Below are positions 25,594-34,183 of a stretch of DNA of 64,000 nucleotides, one piece after another. Every line of letters begins with the position of its first letter. Positions within the stretch are counted from its first letter, which is position 1. The notes beneath the pieces were generated by a model. The model was not told the origin of the DNA. It saw only the letters and a program-made list of their open reading frames with translations, and did no database searches. Origin of the DNA: CAADGU01 sp964581605 (GTDB lineage: Bacteria; Chloroflexota; Anaerolineae; Promineifilales; Promineifilaceae); assembly GCA_964581605.1 (NCBI GenBank), contig CAZOPF010000012.1, positions 1 through 64,000 on the forward strand. Direction: 5' to 3'. The position numbers were made by a program, and so were the translations under genes.

Positions 25594-26589
25594 ATGATTC
25601 GCATTTTTTATAGCCCCCACGAGAATGAATATCACACCGACCTGGAACTGGCCGATTTGCCCGCTCTACTGGCACAACCACATGGCCTGCTCTGGGTAGA
25701 CTTCAGCCAGGAGCCTGCGCCCGTAGGTGAAACCATTCTGCGCGACATCTTCCAATTTCACCCGTTGGCGGTAGATGATGCCCTCACGGAAGCGCACGTA
25801 CCTAAAGTAGATGATTGGCAGGATTATCTCTATGTTGTTTTACGTGCATTCGTCTATGTCAAAGAAAATGAGGAAGGGGAAGAAGAAACGCTGATTCCAG
25901 AACTGGATATTTTTATTAGCCGTCAGTTTGTGGTGACATACCATGAACGGCCAATCACGGCCGTAGATCGGGTGTGGGGCTCCTGCCAACGCGATCCCCG
26001 TCTGCTTAACAATGGCCCCGATCACCTGCTCTATCGCCTGGCCGACGAGATTATCAACGACGCCATCACGGTGGTGGAAGAGCTGCAAGAAGACCTGGAC
26101 CAGCTGGAGGACATTATATTCGACAGCCCCTCACCCGAAACGGCCGAACGCATTTTCCACCTGAAACGCAACATCTTACGGCTGCGCCGGGTCATTGCCC
26201 CCCAACGTGAAGTCCTTAACAAACTGGCGCGTAATGATTATGCCGTTATTGACCCCCGCGACCGCATCTATTTCCGCGACAGCTACGACCATTTAATGCG
26301 CCTGTATGAACTTATAGACAACCTGCGCGATTTGACGGCCAGCGTTTTGGACACTTATCTGTCAGTGGTCAATAACAATATGAACAATGTGATGAAAACA
26401 TTGGCCGTCTTTACCGCCCTGTTTTTACCGCTCACCTTCATCACTGGCTTTTTTGGCATGAACTTTTTTACGACCACCATTGACACGCATCATTGGAGCG
26501 GTTGGGCTGCTTTTGGTCTGGCCATAGGCACCATGCTGGTTTTACCCGCCATCATGCTTGTGTGGATGCGCCAGCGCGGTTGGCTGTAG
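25594..26589 (+). CDS. corA: CorA-type magnesium/divalent cation channel
   Basis: The 331-residue protein has a large N-terminal cytoplasmic funnel domain and a long helix (RNILRLRRVIAPQREVLNKL). Two C-terminal membrane segments follow. The first ends in the FGMNFF version of the GMN selectivity motif (FLPLTFITGFFGMNFF), and the second is GTMLVLPAIMLVWMRQR with the basic tail typical of CorA. It forms a homopentameric Mg2+/Co2+ channel. It starts 24 bp after the EEP gene and may be co-transcribed with it. Confidence 0.93.
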   Translation: MIRIFYSPHENEYHTDLELADLPALLAQPHGLLWVDFSQEPAPVGETILRDIFQFHPLAVDDALTEAHVPKVDDWQDYLYVVLRAFVYVKENEEGEEETLIPELDIFISRQFVVTYHERPITAVDRVWGSCQRDPRLLNNGPDHLLYRLADEIINDAITVVEELQEDLDQLEDIIFDSPSPETAERIFHLKRNILRLRRVIAPQREVLNKLARNDYAVIDPRDRIYFRDSYDHLMRLYELIDNLRDLTASVLDTYLSVVNNNMNNVMKTLAVFTALFLPLTFITGFFGMNFFTTTIDTHHWSGWAAFGLAIGTMLVLPAIMLVWMRQRGWL

Positions 26590-26834
26590 GTGTCTGTTAA
26601 CTCTCTATTCACGACTCAATCCCCCCAAAATACCATTGAGAAAAACCGTCCGATGCTCTACCTTTGTGTCTGGGGAAAGCAGCATAGGCTGGAAGAAAGT
26701 TAGAACTGGAATCTGAACAAACAAGAGTTAGCCAGTTTTGGATGCAGCTTAAACCCTCATCTCCAGGCCAGAAGTTCAGACCAACCGCTAACAACCAGAT
26801 TTCAGAAGCAGTACACAATTGAAATAAAAGTATT

Positions 26835-29033
26835 ATGAACAGACTTTTTTCTGGCATTGGTTCAAAGATTATCCTCCCCTATCTGCTGCTCACGCTTTTG
26901 GTGGCCGGTATAGGGGCGTTTATTGTTGTCAACCTGGTCACAGGCACACTGCAAGAACGGTTCAACAATCAACTGTTGGACGCCGGCCGTGTCGTTGCCG
27001 AGACAATGGTTGGCTATGAAGAAGACCGCCTGACCGTGCTGCGGCAGGTGGCCTTTACCGAAGGGGTAGCCGAAAGTGTAGCTGCCAGTGACCCGCAAGC
27101 TCTAACTGAGATTGTGCCTCAGATTATCGTCGACAGCCCCGCAGATACCGTGATTTTGTTGGATAACAACGGCCGTGAACTCTACTCCTGGCAGCGCACC
27201 AATACCATCTCCGACCCCAACGTCCAGACTGATTTCTCCCAAAATGCCGATGTGCAGCTTGTATTGGCCGGTCATGTAGACGAGTTTGGCGACAAACGTG
27301 CCTTCCTGGCCGAAACGGCCAACGGGCCGATGCTGTTCACCGCCGGGCCGGTCTTCCTGGATGAAGAGCAGGTGGGCGCTGTCCTTGTTGGCGCAGATGT
27401 GCGCAAGCTGGTCATTGCCCTGACCCAAATTGCGGTGGCGCGGGTGACGTTGTATGACCAGAACGGGCAGGTGATCGCCACAACATTGGGCGACGGCCGT
27501 GAAAACATCGCCGACCTGCTGCAAGAACCACCCGCCCAATATGCCACCGTGCTGCAATTGCTCCAGGAAACTCCCGGCCAATACCAGGTGGTGGCCGAAA
27601 ACGCCGCCCTCAAAGTCCCCCTGCGCCAATTAGAAGTGCTCAACCAGAATTACCAGTTGGCCTTTGGTGATTGGCGGCTGCGCAATGCCTCCTATGGCCT
27701 GTTCAGTGTGGCCCTGCCGCGCAACTTCATCGTCAACGCCGCCGCCACCAGCCGTGACCTGCTCAATATTGTTTTCACCATCGCCACTATCGGCGTTATT
27801 TTGATTGGTTTCCTGGTAGCGCGGCGGATTGTACGGCCGTTGAACCGGCTGGTGGATGTGACAACGGCCGTCACCGAAGGCGACCTGAACCAGCGTACCG
27901 GCATCGCTCGCAAAGATGAAATTGGCACACTGGCAACATCCTTTGACACCATGACAGAGCGGCTGGACCAACGCACGCAGCAGTTAGTCGCCCAAACAAG
28001 CGAACTGGTCGCTATCCTGCAATCCATTGCCGACGGCGTGATTGTGTTGGATACCAATGACAACATCGTTAACTCCAATCCGGCGGCGCGACAACTTATC
28101 TCCGACCTGTCTGAAGGTTTTACCAAAGGCGCGTTGCACGAGTTAATGAATGGACATTCGCAAGCCAGACCCGACAAAACAGATGAACAGGTACGGCGCT
28201 ACGAAATGAACGGCCGTGTCCTCAGCGTCTCCTCGGCCCCCGTTCTCACCCCCGAAGGGGAGCGCATGGGCACGGTGATGGTACTGCGTGACATCACCCG
28301 CGAAGCCGAAGCCGAAAGCCTGAAAGATGACTTCATCACCGGCATGTCCCACGAACTGCGCACCCCGCTCACCGTCGTCAAAGTGTACTCCGACCTCATG
28401 CTGCGTTCCGCCAACGGCCATCTCAAAGAGCAAGAACACGCCTACCTGGAAAAAATTGTCAAAGCCAGCAGCGAACTGGAACAGCATATCCAGAAGATGA
28501 TCAACATCTCCGAAATTCAGGCGGGCACCCTCAATCTCAAGCGCGAAGATTTCTCCTTCACCGACCTCGTTCATCAATTGAACGAGCGTTGGCAGCCACT
28601 CATGGCCCAAAAAGGTGTGCATTTCAGCGTGGAGCAGCCCGCCCAGGAACTGACCATAAACGGCGACCGCGAGCGCCTGCGATGGGCTTTCGACAACCTG
28701 GTGGATAATGCCCTCAACTACACCTCTGAAGGAAACAGTGTGCGCGTGGCCGTATACACACACGGCCGTTCAGTTCATCTGGATGTGATAGACACCGGCA
28801 TTGGCATTGCCAGCGCCGACCAACGCTATATTTTTGACCGCTTCTTCCGCGCCAAGAACGAACGCAACTACGCCGAGCGCGGCATTGGGCTGGGGCTTTT
28901 CATTACCAAAGAGTTGATTACCTTACACGGCGGCCAGATCAGCGTCAGCAGCAAAATAGGTGCGGGCAGCACATTTCACTGTGAACTGCCTTTAATTGTG
29001 GAAACCACTGAAGCAATGGCGGGAGTCAATTGA
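26835..29033 (+). CDS. Membrane sensor histidine kinase (extracellular sensor, HAMP, PAS, HisKA, HATPase)
   Basis: This 732-residue kinase has a membrane helix at about 10-35 and a large extracytoplasmic domain, probably double CACHE (about 36-315, with TVILLDNNGRELYSW). A second helix, IVFTIATIGVILIGFLVARR, is followed by a HAMP segment RPLNRLVDVTTAVTEGDL and a PAS domain (about 390-500, LQSIADGVIVLDTNDNIV). The HisKA motif is FITGMSHELRTPLTVV, and the HATPase blocks are DNLVDNALNY, DTGIGIASADQR and GIGLGLFITKELI. Its partner is not adjacent; a Thr-Pro-rich surface protein begins four bases later. The 245-bp upstream spacer shows no feature. Confidence 0.92.
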   Translation: MNRLFSGIGSKIILPYLLLTLLVAGIGAFIVVNLVTGTLQERFNNQLLDAGRVVAETMVGYEEDRLTVLRQVAFTEGVAESVAASDPQALTEIVPQIIVDSPADTVILLDNNGRELYSWQRTNTISDPNVQTDFSQNADVQLVLAGHVDEFGDKRAFLAETANGPMLFTAGPVFLDEEQVGAVLVGADVRKLVIALTQIAVARVTLYDQNGQVIATTLGDGRENIADLLQEPPAQYATVLQLLQETPGQYQVVAENAALKVPLRQLEVLNQNYQLAFGDWRLRNASYGLFSVALPRNFIVNAAATSRDLLNIVFTIATIGVILIGFLVARRIVRPLNRLVDVTTAVTEGDLNQRTGIARKDEIGTLATSFDTMTERLDQRTQQLVAQTSELVAILQSIADGVIVLDTNDNIVNSNPAARQLISDLSEGFTKGALHELMNGHSQARPDKTDEQVRRYEMNGRVLSVSSAPVLTPEGERMGTVMVLRDITREAEAESLKDDFITGMSHELRTPLTVVKVYSDLMLRSANGHLKEQEHAYLEKIVKASSELEQHIQKMINISEIQAGTLNLKREDFSFTDLVHQLNERWQPLMAQKGVHFSVEQPAQELTINGDRERLRWAFDNLVDNALNYTSEGNSVRVAVYTHGRSVHLDVIDTGIGIASADQRYIFDRFFRAKNERNYAERGIGLGLFITKELITLHGGQISVSSKIGAGSTFHCELPLIVETTEAMAGVN

Positions 29034-29037
29034 GCCT

Positions 29038-30621
29038 ATGCAGCACACATCGGAAAAGGCACCGAACAAACGCCGTCGTTATGGTCTGTGGTTGCTACTG
29101 CTGCTGCCGTTGCTGCTCAGTTGTTTTTGTGTCTACTCTTCCACCCACCTGGCGCTGAGCCTGGCCCCGCAAGAAATTGACAAAGCACACATGCTGGCCG
29201 AAAATGAGGCCAACTACGGCCGTGACCCCTTCCCCACCCGCTTTGCCCCCCTCAACCCGGAAATCATCATCCAGGCCACCAAAGACAGCACCGGGCTACA
29301 AGTGACGCCAGAGAGTGGCGGCCCCATCCTGGTGAACACGCCAGTTGTCATTGCTTATGTGACCACCACACCCACCAGCCTGCCGACGGCCGTCGTCGCC
29401 ACCCCTACCAACATCCCCCCGGCAACGGCCGTGCCCGCATCCCCCACGCCGCGCCCCACCCAGGAACCACCCACCGCCCAGCCCACCAATACGGCGACGG
29501 CCGTCACCGCCACCCCAACGGGCACTGTTCCCCGCGCCACCGCCACGCCGCCTGCCTCCAGCACACCCAGCGCCACGCCTACGGCCGTGCCCACCGATCA
29601 GCCACCACCGCCCCCCACCTTCACCCCCATCCCCACCGGCCAGCCGCTGCCGACGCAAACGCCGACACGCACCCCCAGCGCCACGCCGACGCCGACCACT
29701 GCGCCACCGACTGCCACACCCACGCGCACACCCAGCGCCACACCGACCCTGACGCCCAGCGCCACGCCCACCGGCACCTTTATACCGCCGACGAATACAC
29801 CCACGTTGACGCCTACCCGTACACCATCACCAACGGCCACGCCGACAGCTACAGCCACCCCGACCTTCACGGCAACGCCAACATTTACGGCCACGCCCAC
29901 CCATACACCCACGCCGACGTTTACGCCCACCGCAACGCCCACCTTTACCCCCACGCCGACGTTGACGCCAACGCCGACATTGACGCCGACGCCAACCAAC
30001 ACGCCACCGACGCTGCATGTGCTGATGGTGGTGGGGAATGCCGGTAGCCCACCCCCGGCGGACACGGCCGTGCAAGCCCGCCTCCTCTCTCAGGGTTATC
30101 TGGTGACGATGATCAGCGATGACGACGTGACACCGGGCGACGCCAACGGCATGGCATTGGTCTACATCTCCGCCACCGCCGATTCCAACATCGTGGGTAC
30201 CACCATGCGCAACGTAGCCGTGCCCGTGCTGGTCAGCGAGAGCAATTTGTATGATGACATGAGCATGACCGGCTCTACACCGGGAGTAGATTTTGGGATA
30301 ACAGATAACTTCCAAACGGCCGTGAACATCATAGACCCTGGCCATCCCCTGGCTGGCGGTTTCAGTGGCTCCGTCACCGTCTACACCGCCCAAAACCAGA
30401 TGCGCTGGGGCAACCCCAACGGCAACGCCGCCCTGGTGGGTGAAAGCCTGGATGGATTTAATCGTGGGCTGTTATTTGGCTACGAAACGGGCGCTTCCAT
30501 GTTTGGTCTGAATGCCCCCGCCCGCCGCATCGGCTTCTTCTTCTCCGCCACCACCGGCGCGAACCTGAATGCCAATGGCTGGGCGCTGTTTGATGCGGCC
30601 GTGAGTTGGGGAACTCAGTAA
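29038..30621 (+). CDS. Thr/Pro-rich anchored surface protein with C-terminal alpha/beta domain
   Basis: The ATG at 29038 follows the kinase stop by four bases and gives 527 residues. An N-terminal membrane anchor (about 14-37, LWLLLLLPLLLSCFCVYSS) could also be a lipoprotein-like signal. A Thr-Pro repeat region of about 225 residues follows (29335-30005). A C-terminal domain of about 200 residues begins LHVLMVVGNAGSPPPAD. That domain alternates strands and helices (LLSQGYLVTMISDDD, GMALVYISATAD, VPVLVSES, HPLAGGFSG) like a class I glutamine-amidotransferase/ThuA-type fold without obvious catalytic residues. Probably it is displayed outside the cell and linked to the kinase. Confidence 0.75.
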   Translation: MQHTSEKAPNKRRRYGLWLLLLLPLLLSCFCVYSSTHLALSLAPQEIDKAHMLAENEANYGRDPFPTRFAPLNPEIIIQATKDSTGLQVTPESGGPILVNTPVVIAYVTTTPTSLPTAVVATPTNIPPATAVPASPTPRPTQEPPTAQPTNTATAVTATPTGTVPRATATPPASSTPSATPTAVPTDQPPPPPTFTPIPTGQPLPTQTPTRTPSATPTPTTAPPTATPTRTPSATPTLTPSATPTGTFIPPTNTPTLTPTRTPSPTATPTATATPTFTATPTFTATPTHTPTPTFTPTATPTFTPTPTLTPTPTLTPTPTNTPPTLHVLMVVGNAGSPPPADTAVQARLLSQGYLVTMISDDDVTPGDANGMALVYISATADSNIVGTTMRNVAVPVLVSESNLYDDMSMTGSTPGVDFGITDNFQTAVNIIDPGHPLAGGFSGSVTVYTAQNQMRWGNPNGNAALVGESLDGFNRGLLFGYETGASMFGLNAPARRIGFFFSATTGANLNANGWALFDAAVSWGTQ

Positions 30622-30667
30622 TTGGGTAATTGGGTAATTGGGTAATTACCTGATTACTTAATTACCT
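30618..30667. repeat. Iterated-word hairpin (8-bp GTAATTGG words)
   Basis: Three exact GTAATTGG words (30618, 30626, 30634) and GTAATTAC are followed by a complementary arm, GATTACTTAATTAC (30652-30665). The element fills the convergent gap between the surface-protein gene and map. It overlaps the upstream stop codon. Confidence 0.88.
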
Positions 30668-30668
30668 C

Positions 30669-31433
30669 TTACGGCCGTGTCAATATCTCCGGGCCGTGTG
30701 GCGTAATGGCAATAGAGTGTTCAAACTGGGCCGACCATTTGCCATCGGCCGTAATCACCGTCCAGCCATCATTCAGCAGCAGCCACTCATGCGTCCCCTC
30801 ATTGATCATTGGCTCAATCGTAAAGGTCATGCCGGGGCGCAGGCGCGGCCCTGGCTGCGGCTGGCGCACATGGGAGACGGAGGGGGACTCATGCAGGGAG
30901 CGCCCCAGGCCATGCCCACCCCACTCGCGCACCACACCCACCCCCTGTTTGTCCGCATAATCGTGAATCGCGCGGCCGATGTCATTCAAGAAGCGCCCTG
31001 GCTGCGCGGCTTCGATCCCCCGCCGTAAACATTCTTGGGTGATGTCCAGTAACCGCTGCGCTCTGGCGGAGATTTTGCCCACCGGAAAGGTGTAGCAGGC
31101 GTCGCCACAAAACCCCTTGTACCGCAGGCCAATATCAATCGCCACAATGTCCCCCTCTTTGAGAAAGCGGTCGTTGGGCAGGCCATGACAGATTTCGTTG
31201 TTGACCGAGGCGCAGATGACGCCAGGAAAGGGGGGGTGGTTGTTGGCGCTGCCCCGGTATCCTTTGTACAGCGGCTCTGCCCCCTGGTCGGCAATGTATT
31301 TCTCTACCATCTGATCCAGCACGCGCAAGTTGGCGCCGGGGCGGATGTTTTCCCCTAACAGTTGGAAACATTCGGCAACCATACGGCCGGAGATACGCAT
31401 ACGGGCAATGGCTTTGTCGTTCTTGAGTTTCAT
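30669..31433 (-). CDS. map: Type I methionine aminopeptidase
   Basis: The 254-residue enzyme removes the initiator methionine from nascent proteins. All five metal ligands are visible: the Asp pair in AIDIGLRYKGFCGDACYTFPVG, His in GGHGLGRSLHESP, Glu in FTIEPMINEG, and Glu in QFEHSIAIT. The substrate histidine is in NEICHGLPN. The ATG at 31433 gives the family length; a GTG at 31457 would add eight residues. It is a single gene, divergent from the acyl-CoA ligase. Confidence 0.95.
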   Translation of the reverse strand: MKLKNDKAIARMRISGRMVAECFQLLGENIRPGANLRVLDQMVEKYIADQGAEPLYKGYRGSANNHPPFPGVICASVNNEICHGLPNDRFLKEGDIVAIDIGLRYKGFCGDACYTFPVGKISARAQRLLDITQECLRRGIEAAQPGRFLNDIGRAIHDYADKQGVGVVREWGGHGLGRSLHESPSVSHVRQPQPGPRLRPGMTFTIEPMINEGTHEWLLLNDGWTVITADGKWSAQFEHSIAITPHGPEILTRP

Positions 31434-31519
31434 GGGCGCGGAGTATATCACAATCACTGTTTGCCACCCCTTCCCGGCCTCGTTAAAATCCGGCTATTCT
31501 ATTCCTAAGTAACCGTGCA

Positions 31520-31587
31520 GTAATTATGTAATTGAGTAATTTGGTAATTAGCCGCTTCAATTACTTAATTACCCAATTACCCAATCG
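31520..31587. repeat. Iterated-word hairpin with both arms (8-bp GTAATTxx words)
   Basis: This is the clearest example of the class. Left-arm words are GTAATTAT, GTAATTGA, GTAATTTG and GTAATTA (31520-31550), the loop is GCCGCTTC, and right-arm words are AATTACTT, AATTACCC, AATTACCC (31559-31582). It lies in the divergent spacer between map and the acyl-CoA ligase. Confidence 0.92.
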
Positions 31588-31615
31588 CTAACTTATTTGC
31601 AAACGATCACTAACC

Positions 31616-31648
31616 AACCTCTTGGAGCTTCAAAAGCTCCGGGAGGTT
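31616..31648 (+). promoter_or_regulatory. Strong hairpin that covers a GGGAGG Shine-Dalgarno-like sequence
   Basis: AACCTC-TT-GGAGCTT pairs with AAGCTCC-GG-GAGGTT around a 3-nt loop. This is a 15-bp stem with two T-G pairs in the middle. The right arm contains GGGAGG just upstream of the possible starts at 31650 and 31662. If transcribed it could sequester the ribosome-binding site or block read-through. It has no T-tract. Confidence 0.55.
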
Positions 31649-31661
31649 GATGGAGAACCCC

Positions 31662-33194
31662 ATGACCAACATTGGCTTGCTGTTACCGCGACATGCAACC
31701 TATCGCCCGGAGCATCTGGCGGTGGTCTTTGAGCAGGAGCGATTGACCTTCCGGCAGTTCAACGGCCGTGTCAACCAACTCGCCCACACCCTGCACCAAC
31801 TCGGCGTGCAAAAGGGAGACAAAGTCGCCACCATTCTGCCTAACTGCCTGGAACAACTGACCGCCTATTGGGCCGTCGCTAAAACGGGGGCCGTCGTTGT
31901 CCCCCTCAGTCCCATGCTGCGCGGCGCCGGCCTCAGCCGCCTGCTCAATGATTCCGACAGCGTGCTTGTCCTCACCGACCACGACTTCCGGCCGCACCTG
32001 GACAAAGTGCGCGGCGATTTACCGCAAGTGCGCCACTATTTACTGACCGATGCCCACGCCCCCGGCTACCAAAACTATCACGACCTGGTAAACGCCGCCC
32101 CAGAAAGCGAACCACCACACGTCGAGATCAGCGGCGATGACCCCTACAACATCATTTACAGCAGCGGCACTACCGGCCTGCCCAAAGGCATCGTGCATAC
32201 CCACGACATTCGCGCCTGGTACTGCGCCACCTTCGCCGCCGCCTACCGCATGAACCCGGAAAGCGTGATGGCCCACGCCGGTTCGGTGGTCTTCAATGGC
32301 GCTTTTCTCACCCTCATGCCCGCCATGTTCCTGGGCGCACCTTTCATCTTAATGAAACAATTTGACGCCGCCGCACTGGTGGAACTGATCGCCCGCGAAA
32401 AAGTAACCCATATCAAAATGGTGCCTTCGCAAATCATCGCCCTGCTGCACGCCCCTAACTTCAGCCCGGACAAATTGCAAACGCTGGAAATGCTTGGCTC
32501 CGTGGGCGCGCCGCTACACCTGGAACACAAACAAGAGTTAGCCCGGCTGCTGCCCGGCCGTTTTTATGAATTGTATGGCCTCACCGAAGGGTTTATGACC
32601 ATTCTGGATAAGCTAGACTTTGAAACCAAACCCAACTCAGTGGGCACACCACCCCCCTTCATGGAGATGCGCATTGAACGCCCCGATGGTTCACTCTGTG
32701 CGCCGCACGAGGTGGGGGAGATTGTGGGGCGTGGCCCGATGACGATGCCCGGTTATTACAAGCGCCCAGACCTGACCGCGCAGGCCATTCACGACGGCTG
32801 GCTGCACTCCGGCGATTTAGGCTACCTGGATGAGGATGGCTTTCTCTATCTGGTAGACCGGCAGAAGGATATGATTATTTCCGGCGGGGTGAATGTGTAT
32901 CCGCGGGACATTGAGGAGATTGTGGTGCAGCACACGGCCGTGCGGGAAGCCGCCGTGTTTGGTGTGCCCGATGCCCATTGGGGAGAGACGCCGCTGGCGG
33001 CCGTCATCCTGCATGAGCCGGGCAGCATCAGCGAAGCCGAACTGCTGGCCTGGGTGAATGAGCGTGTGGAGGCCCGCTTCCAAAAACTGAGCGGCGTCGT
33101 CTTTATGACCGACTTCCCGCGCTCCACCGCCGGGAAGACGCTCAAGCGCGTCATGCGCGAACCTTATTGGGTGGAACAGGTGGCAAAGATTTGA
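31662..33194 (+). CDS. Acyl-CoA synthetase / AMP-dependent ligase
   Basis: The protein of about 510 residues activates a carboxylic acid as an acyl-adenylate and transfers it to CoA. It has the ANL-superfamily motifs: P-loop IIYSSGTTGLPKGIVHTH, ELYGLTEGFMT, SGDLGYLDEDGFLYLVDR, KDMIISGGVNVYPRDIEE, and the catalytic Lys in TAGKTLKR. Size and the GVNVYP hinge fit medium/long-chain fatty-acyl or aryl acid ligases. The ATG at 31662 has GATGGAG at good spacing; the ATG at 31650 is also possible. A hydrolase gene follows 111 bp later. Confidence 0.9.
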   Translation: MTNIGLLLPRHATYRPEHLAVVFEQERLTFRQFNGRVNQLAHTLHQLGVQKGDKVATILPNCLEQLTAYWAVAKTGAVVVPLSPMLRGAGLSRLLNDSDSVLVLTDHDFRPHLDKVRGDLPQVRHYLLTDAHAPGYQNYHDLVNAAPESEPPHVEISGDDPYNIIYSSGTTGLPKGIVHTHDIRAWYCATFAAAYRMNPESVMAHAGSVVFNGAFLTLMPAMFLGAPFILMKQFDAAALVELIAREKVTHIKMVPSQIIALLHAPNFSPDKLQTLEMLGSVGAPLHLEHKQELARLLPGRFYELYGLTEGFMTILDKLDFETKPNSVGTPPPFMEMRIERPDGSLCAPHEVGEIVGRGPMTMPGYYKRPDLTAQAIHDGWLHSGDLGYLDEDGFLYLVDRQKDMIISGGVNVYPRDIEEIVVQHTAVREAAVFGVPDAHWGETPLAAVILHEPGSISEAELLAWVNERVEARFQKLSGVVFMTDFPRSTAGKTLKRVMREPYWVEQVAKI

Positions 33195-33297
33195 GTGGTC
33201 AAGTGTTTACGTGTTTAAGTGTTTACGTGTTTACGTGGTCAAGTGGTCAAGTGTTTACGTGAGCACCCGGCCACTTAAACACCTGAACACGTTTTTT
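33195..33297 (+). repeat. Iterated-word hairpin (8-bp GTGTTTAC/GTGGTCAA words) ending in a T-run
   Basis: Eight or nine 8-bp words start at the base after the ligase stop. They alternate among GTGGTCAA, GTGTTTAC and GTGTTTAA. A right arm, CCACTTAAACAC then CTGAACACG (33271-33291), is followed by six T. The last arm plus T-run could act as a terminator for the ligase. The T-run also abuts the GAGGGA ribosome-binding site of the hydrolase gene. Confidence 0.88.
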
Positions 33298-33305
33298 GAG
33301 GGAAC

Positions 33306-34139
33306 ATGAATATGTTTGTAAAGACGAATAGCATCCAACTCCATGTGCTGGAAAAGCCGGGCATCGAACCAACCATCCTGCTGGCGCATGGCCTCACCGC
33401 CAATGCCGCCTGCTTTGGCGCGTTGATGGCCGCTCTGCCTTACCGGGTGCTGGCGGTAGATTTGCGGGGGCGCGGCCAGAGCAGCGTCCCCGTGTCTGGC
33501 TATACCATGCCCGATCACGCCGCTGACATCATCGGCCTGCTGGACGCGCTGGAATTGGAGCGGGTGATATTGGGCGGGCATTCATTTGGCGGGTTGTTGA
33601 CGGTGTACACGGCCGTGCATCACCCTCGCCGCGTGCAAAAGTGCCTGATCATGGATGCCGGCCTCCTGCACCCCCAGGTGCGGGAACTCATCAGCCCCTC
33701 CCTGGCCCGTCTCGGCCAGACCTATCCCTCGTGGGAAAGCTACCGGGACGCCGTGAAAGCCGTGCCGTCTTGGGGTGGGCAATGGGATGAGGCTATCGAA
33801 GCGTATTATCGCGCCGACATACGGGAATTGGGCGACGGCCGTGTCACCCCCATCCCCCAACCCGCCGCCATTGCCGAAGCCGCCGGAAAAGGGCTGGAAC
33901 ACAACTGGCTGGAACTCATGGCCCGCCTGCCTCACCCCACCCTGCTACTCAACGGCCCCGCAGGATACGGCACGCCGGGCACACCCGCCGTCATGCCCGC
34001 CGACCTGGCCGCCCAAACGGCGGCCATCATCCCCCAATGTCACCTTGTCACCATCCCCGGCAACCACATGACCATGTTATTCGGCGAAAACGCCCGCCTC
34101 ATGGCCCAGGCGATTGTGGAATTTGTAGACAGCGAGTAG
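33306..34139 (+). CDS. Alpha/beta hydrolase
   Basis: The 277-residue protein has the alpha/beta-hydrolase fold: an oxyanion region LLAHGLTANAACFGAL, VLAVDLRGRGQS, nucleophile elbow ILGGHSFGGLL with the catalytic Ser, and the C-terminal His in VTIPGNHMTMLF. Asp is probably in the TLLLNGP to GTPAVMPADL region. There is no signal peptide. Substrates of such enzymes vary widely (esters, lactones, epoxides). Nearness to an acyl-CoA ligase suggests acyl or aromatic acid metabolism, as inference only. Confidence 0.88.
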   Translation: MNMFVKTNSIQLHVLEKPGIEPTILLAHGLTANAACFGALMAALPYRVLAVDLRGRGQSSVPVSGYTMPDHAADIIGLLDALELERVILGGHSFGGLLTVYTAVHHPRRVQKCLIMDAGLLHPQVRELISPSLARLGQTYPSWESYRDAVKAVPSWGGQWDEAIEAYYRADIRELGDGRVTPIPQPAAIAEAAGKGLEHNWLELMARLPHPTLLLNGPAGYGTPGTPAVMPADLAAQTAAIIPQCHLVTIPGNHMTMLFGENARLMAQAIVEFVDSE

Positions 34140-34183
34140 GGGTGAGATGGCGAGGCTACCCATGATTTTCGCGCCGCCCTTCC

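Noticed and set aside
29296..30393. Long Gly/Val-rich minus-strand frames opposite the Thr-Pro region
   Set aside because: They mirror the low-complexity ACx/CCx codons of the plus-strand gene and have no start context or domain.
33271..33297. A simple rho-independent terminator after the acyl-CoA ligase
   Set aside because: The T-run and arm are present, but the arm belongs to a larger word-iterated hairpin and the T-run overlaps the next gene's leader, so it is reported as part of the repeat.
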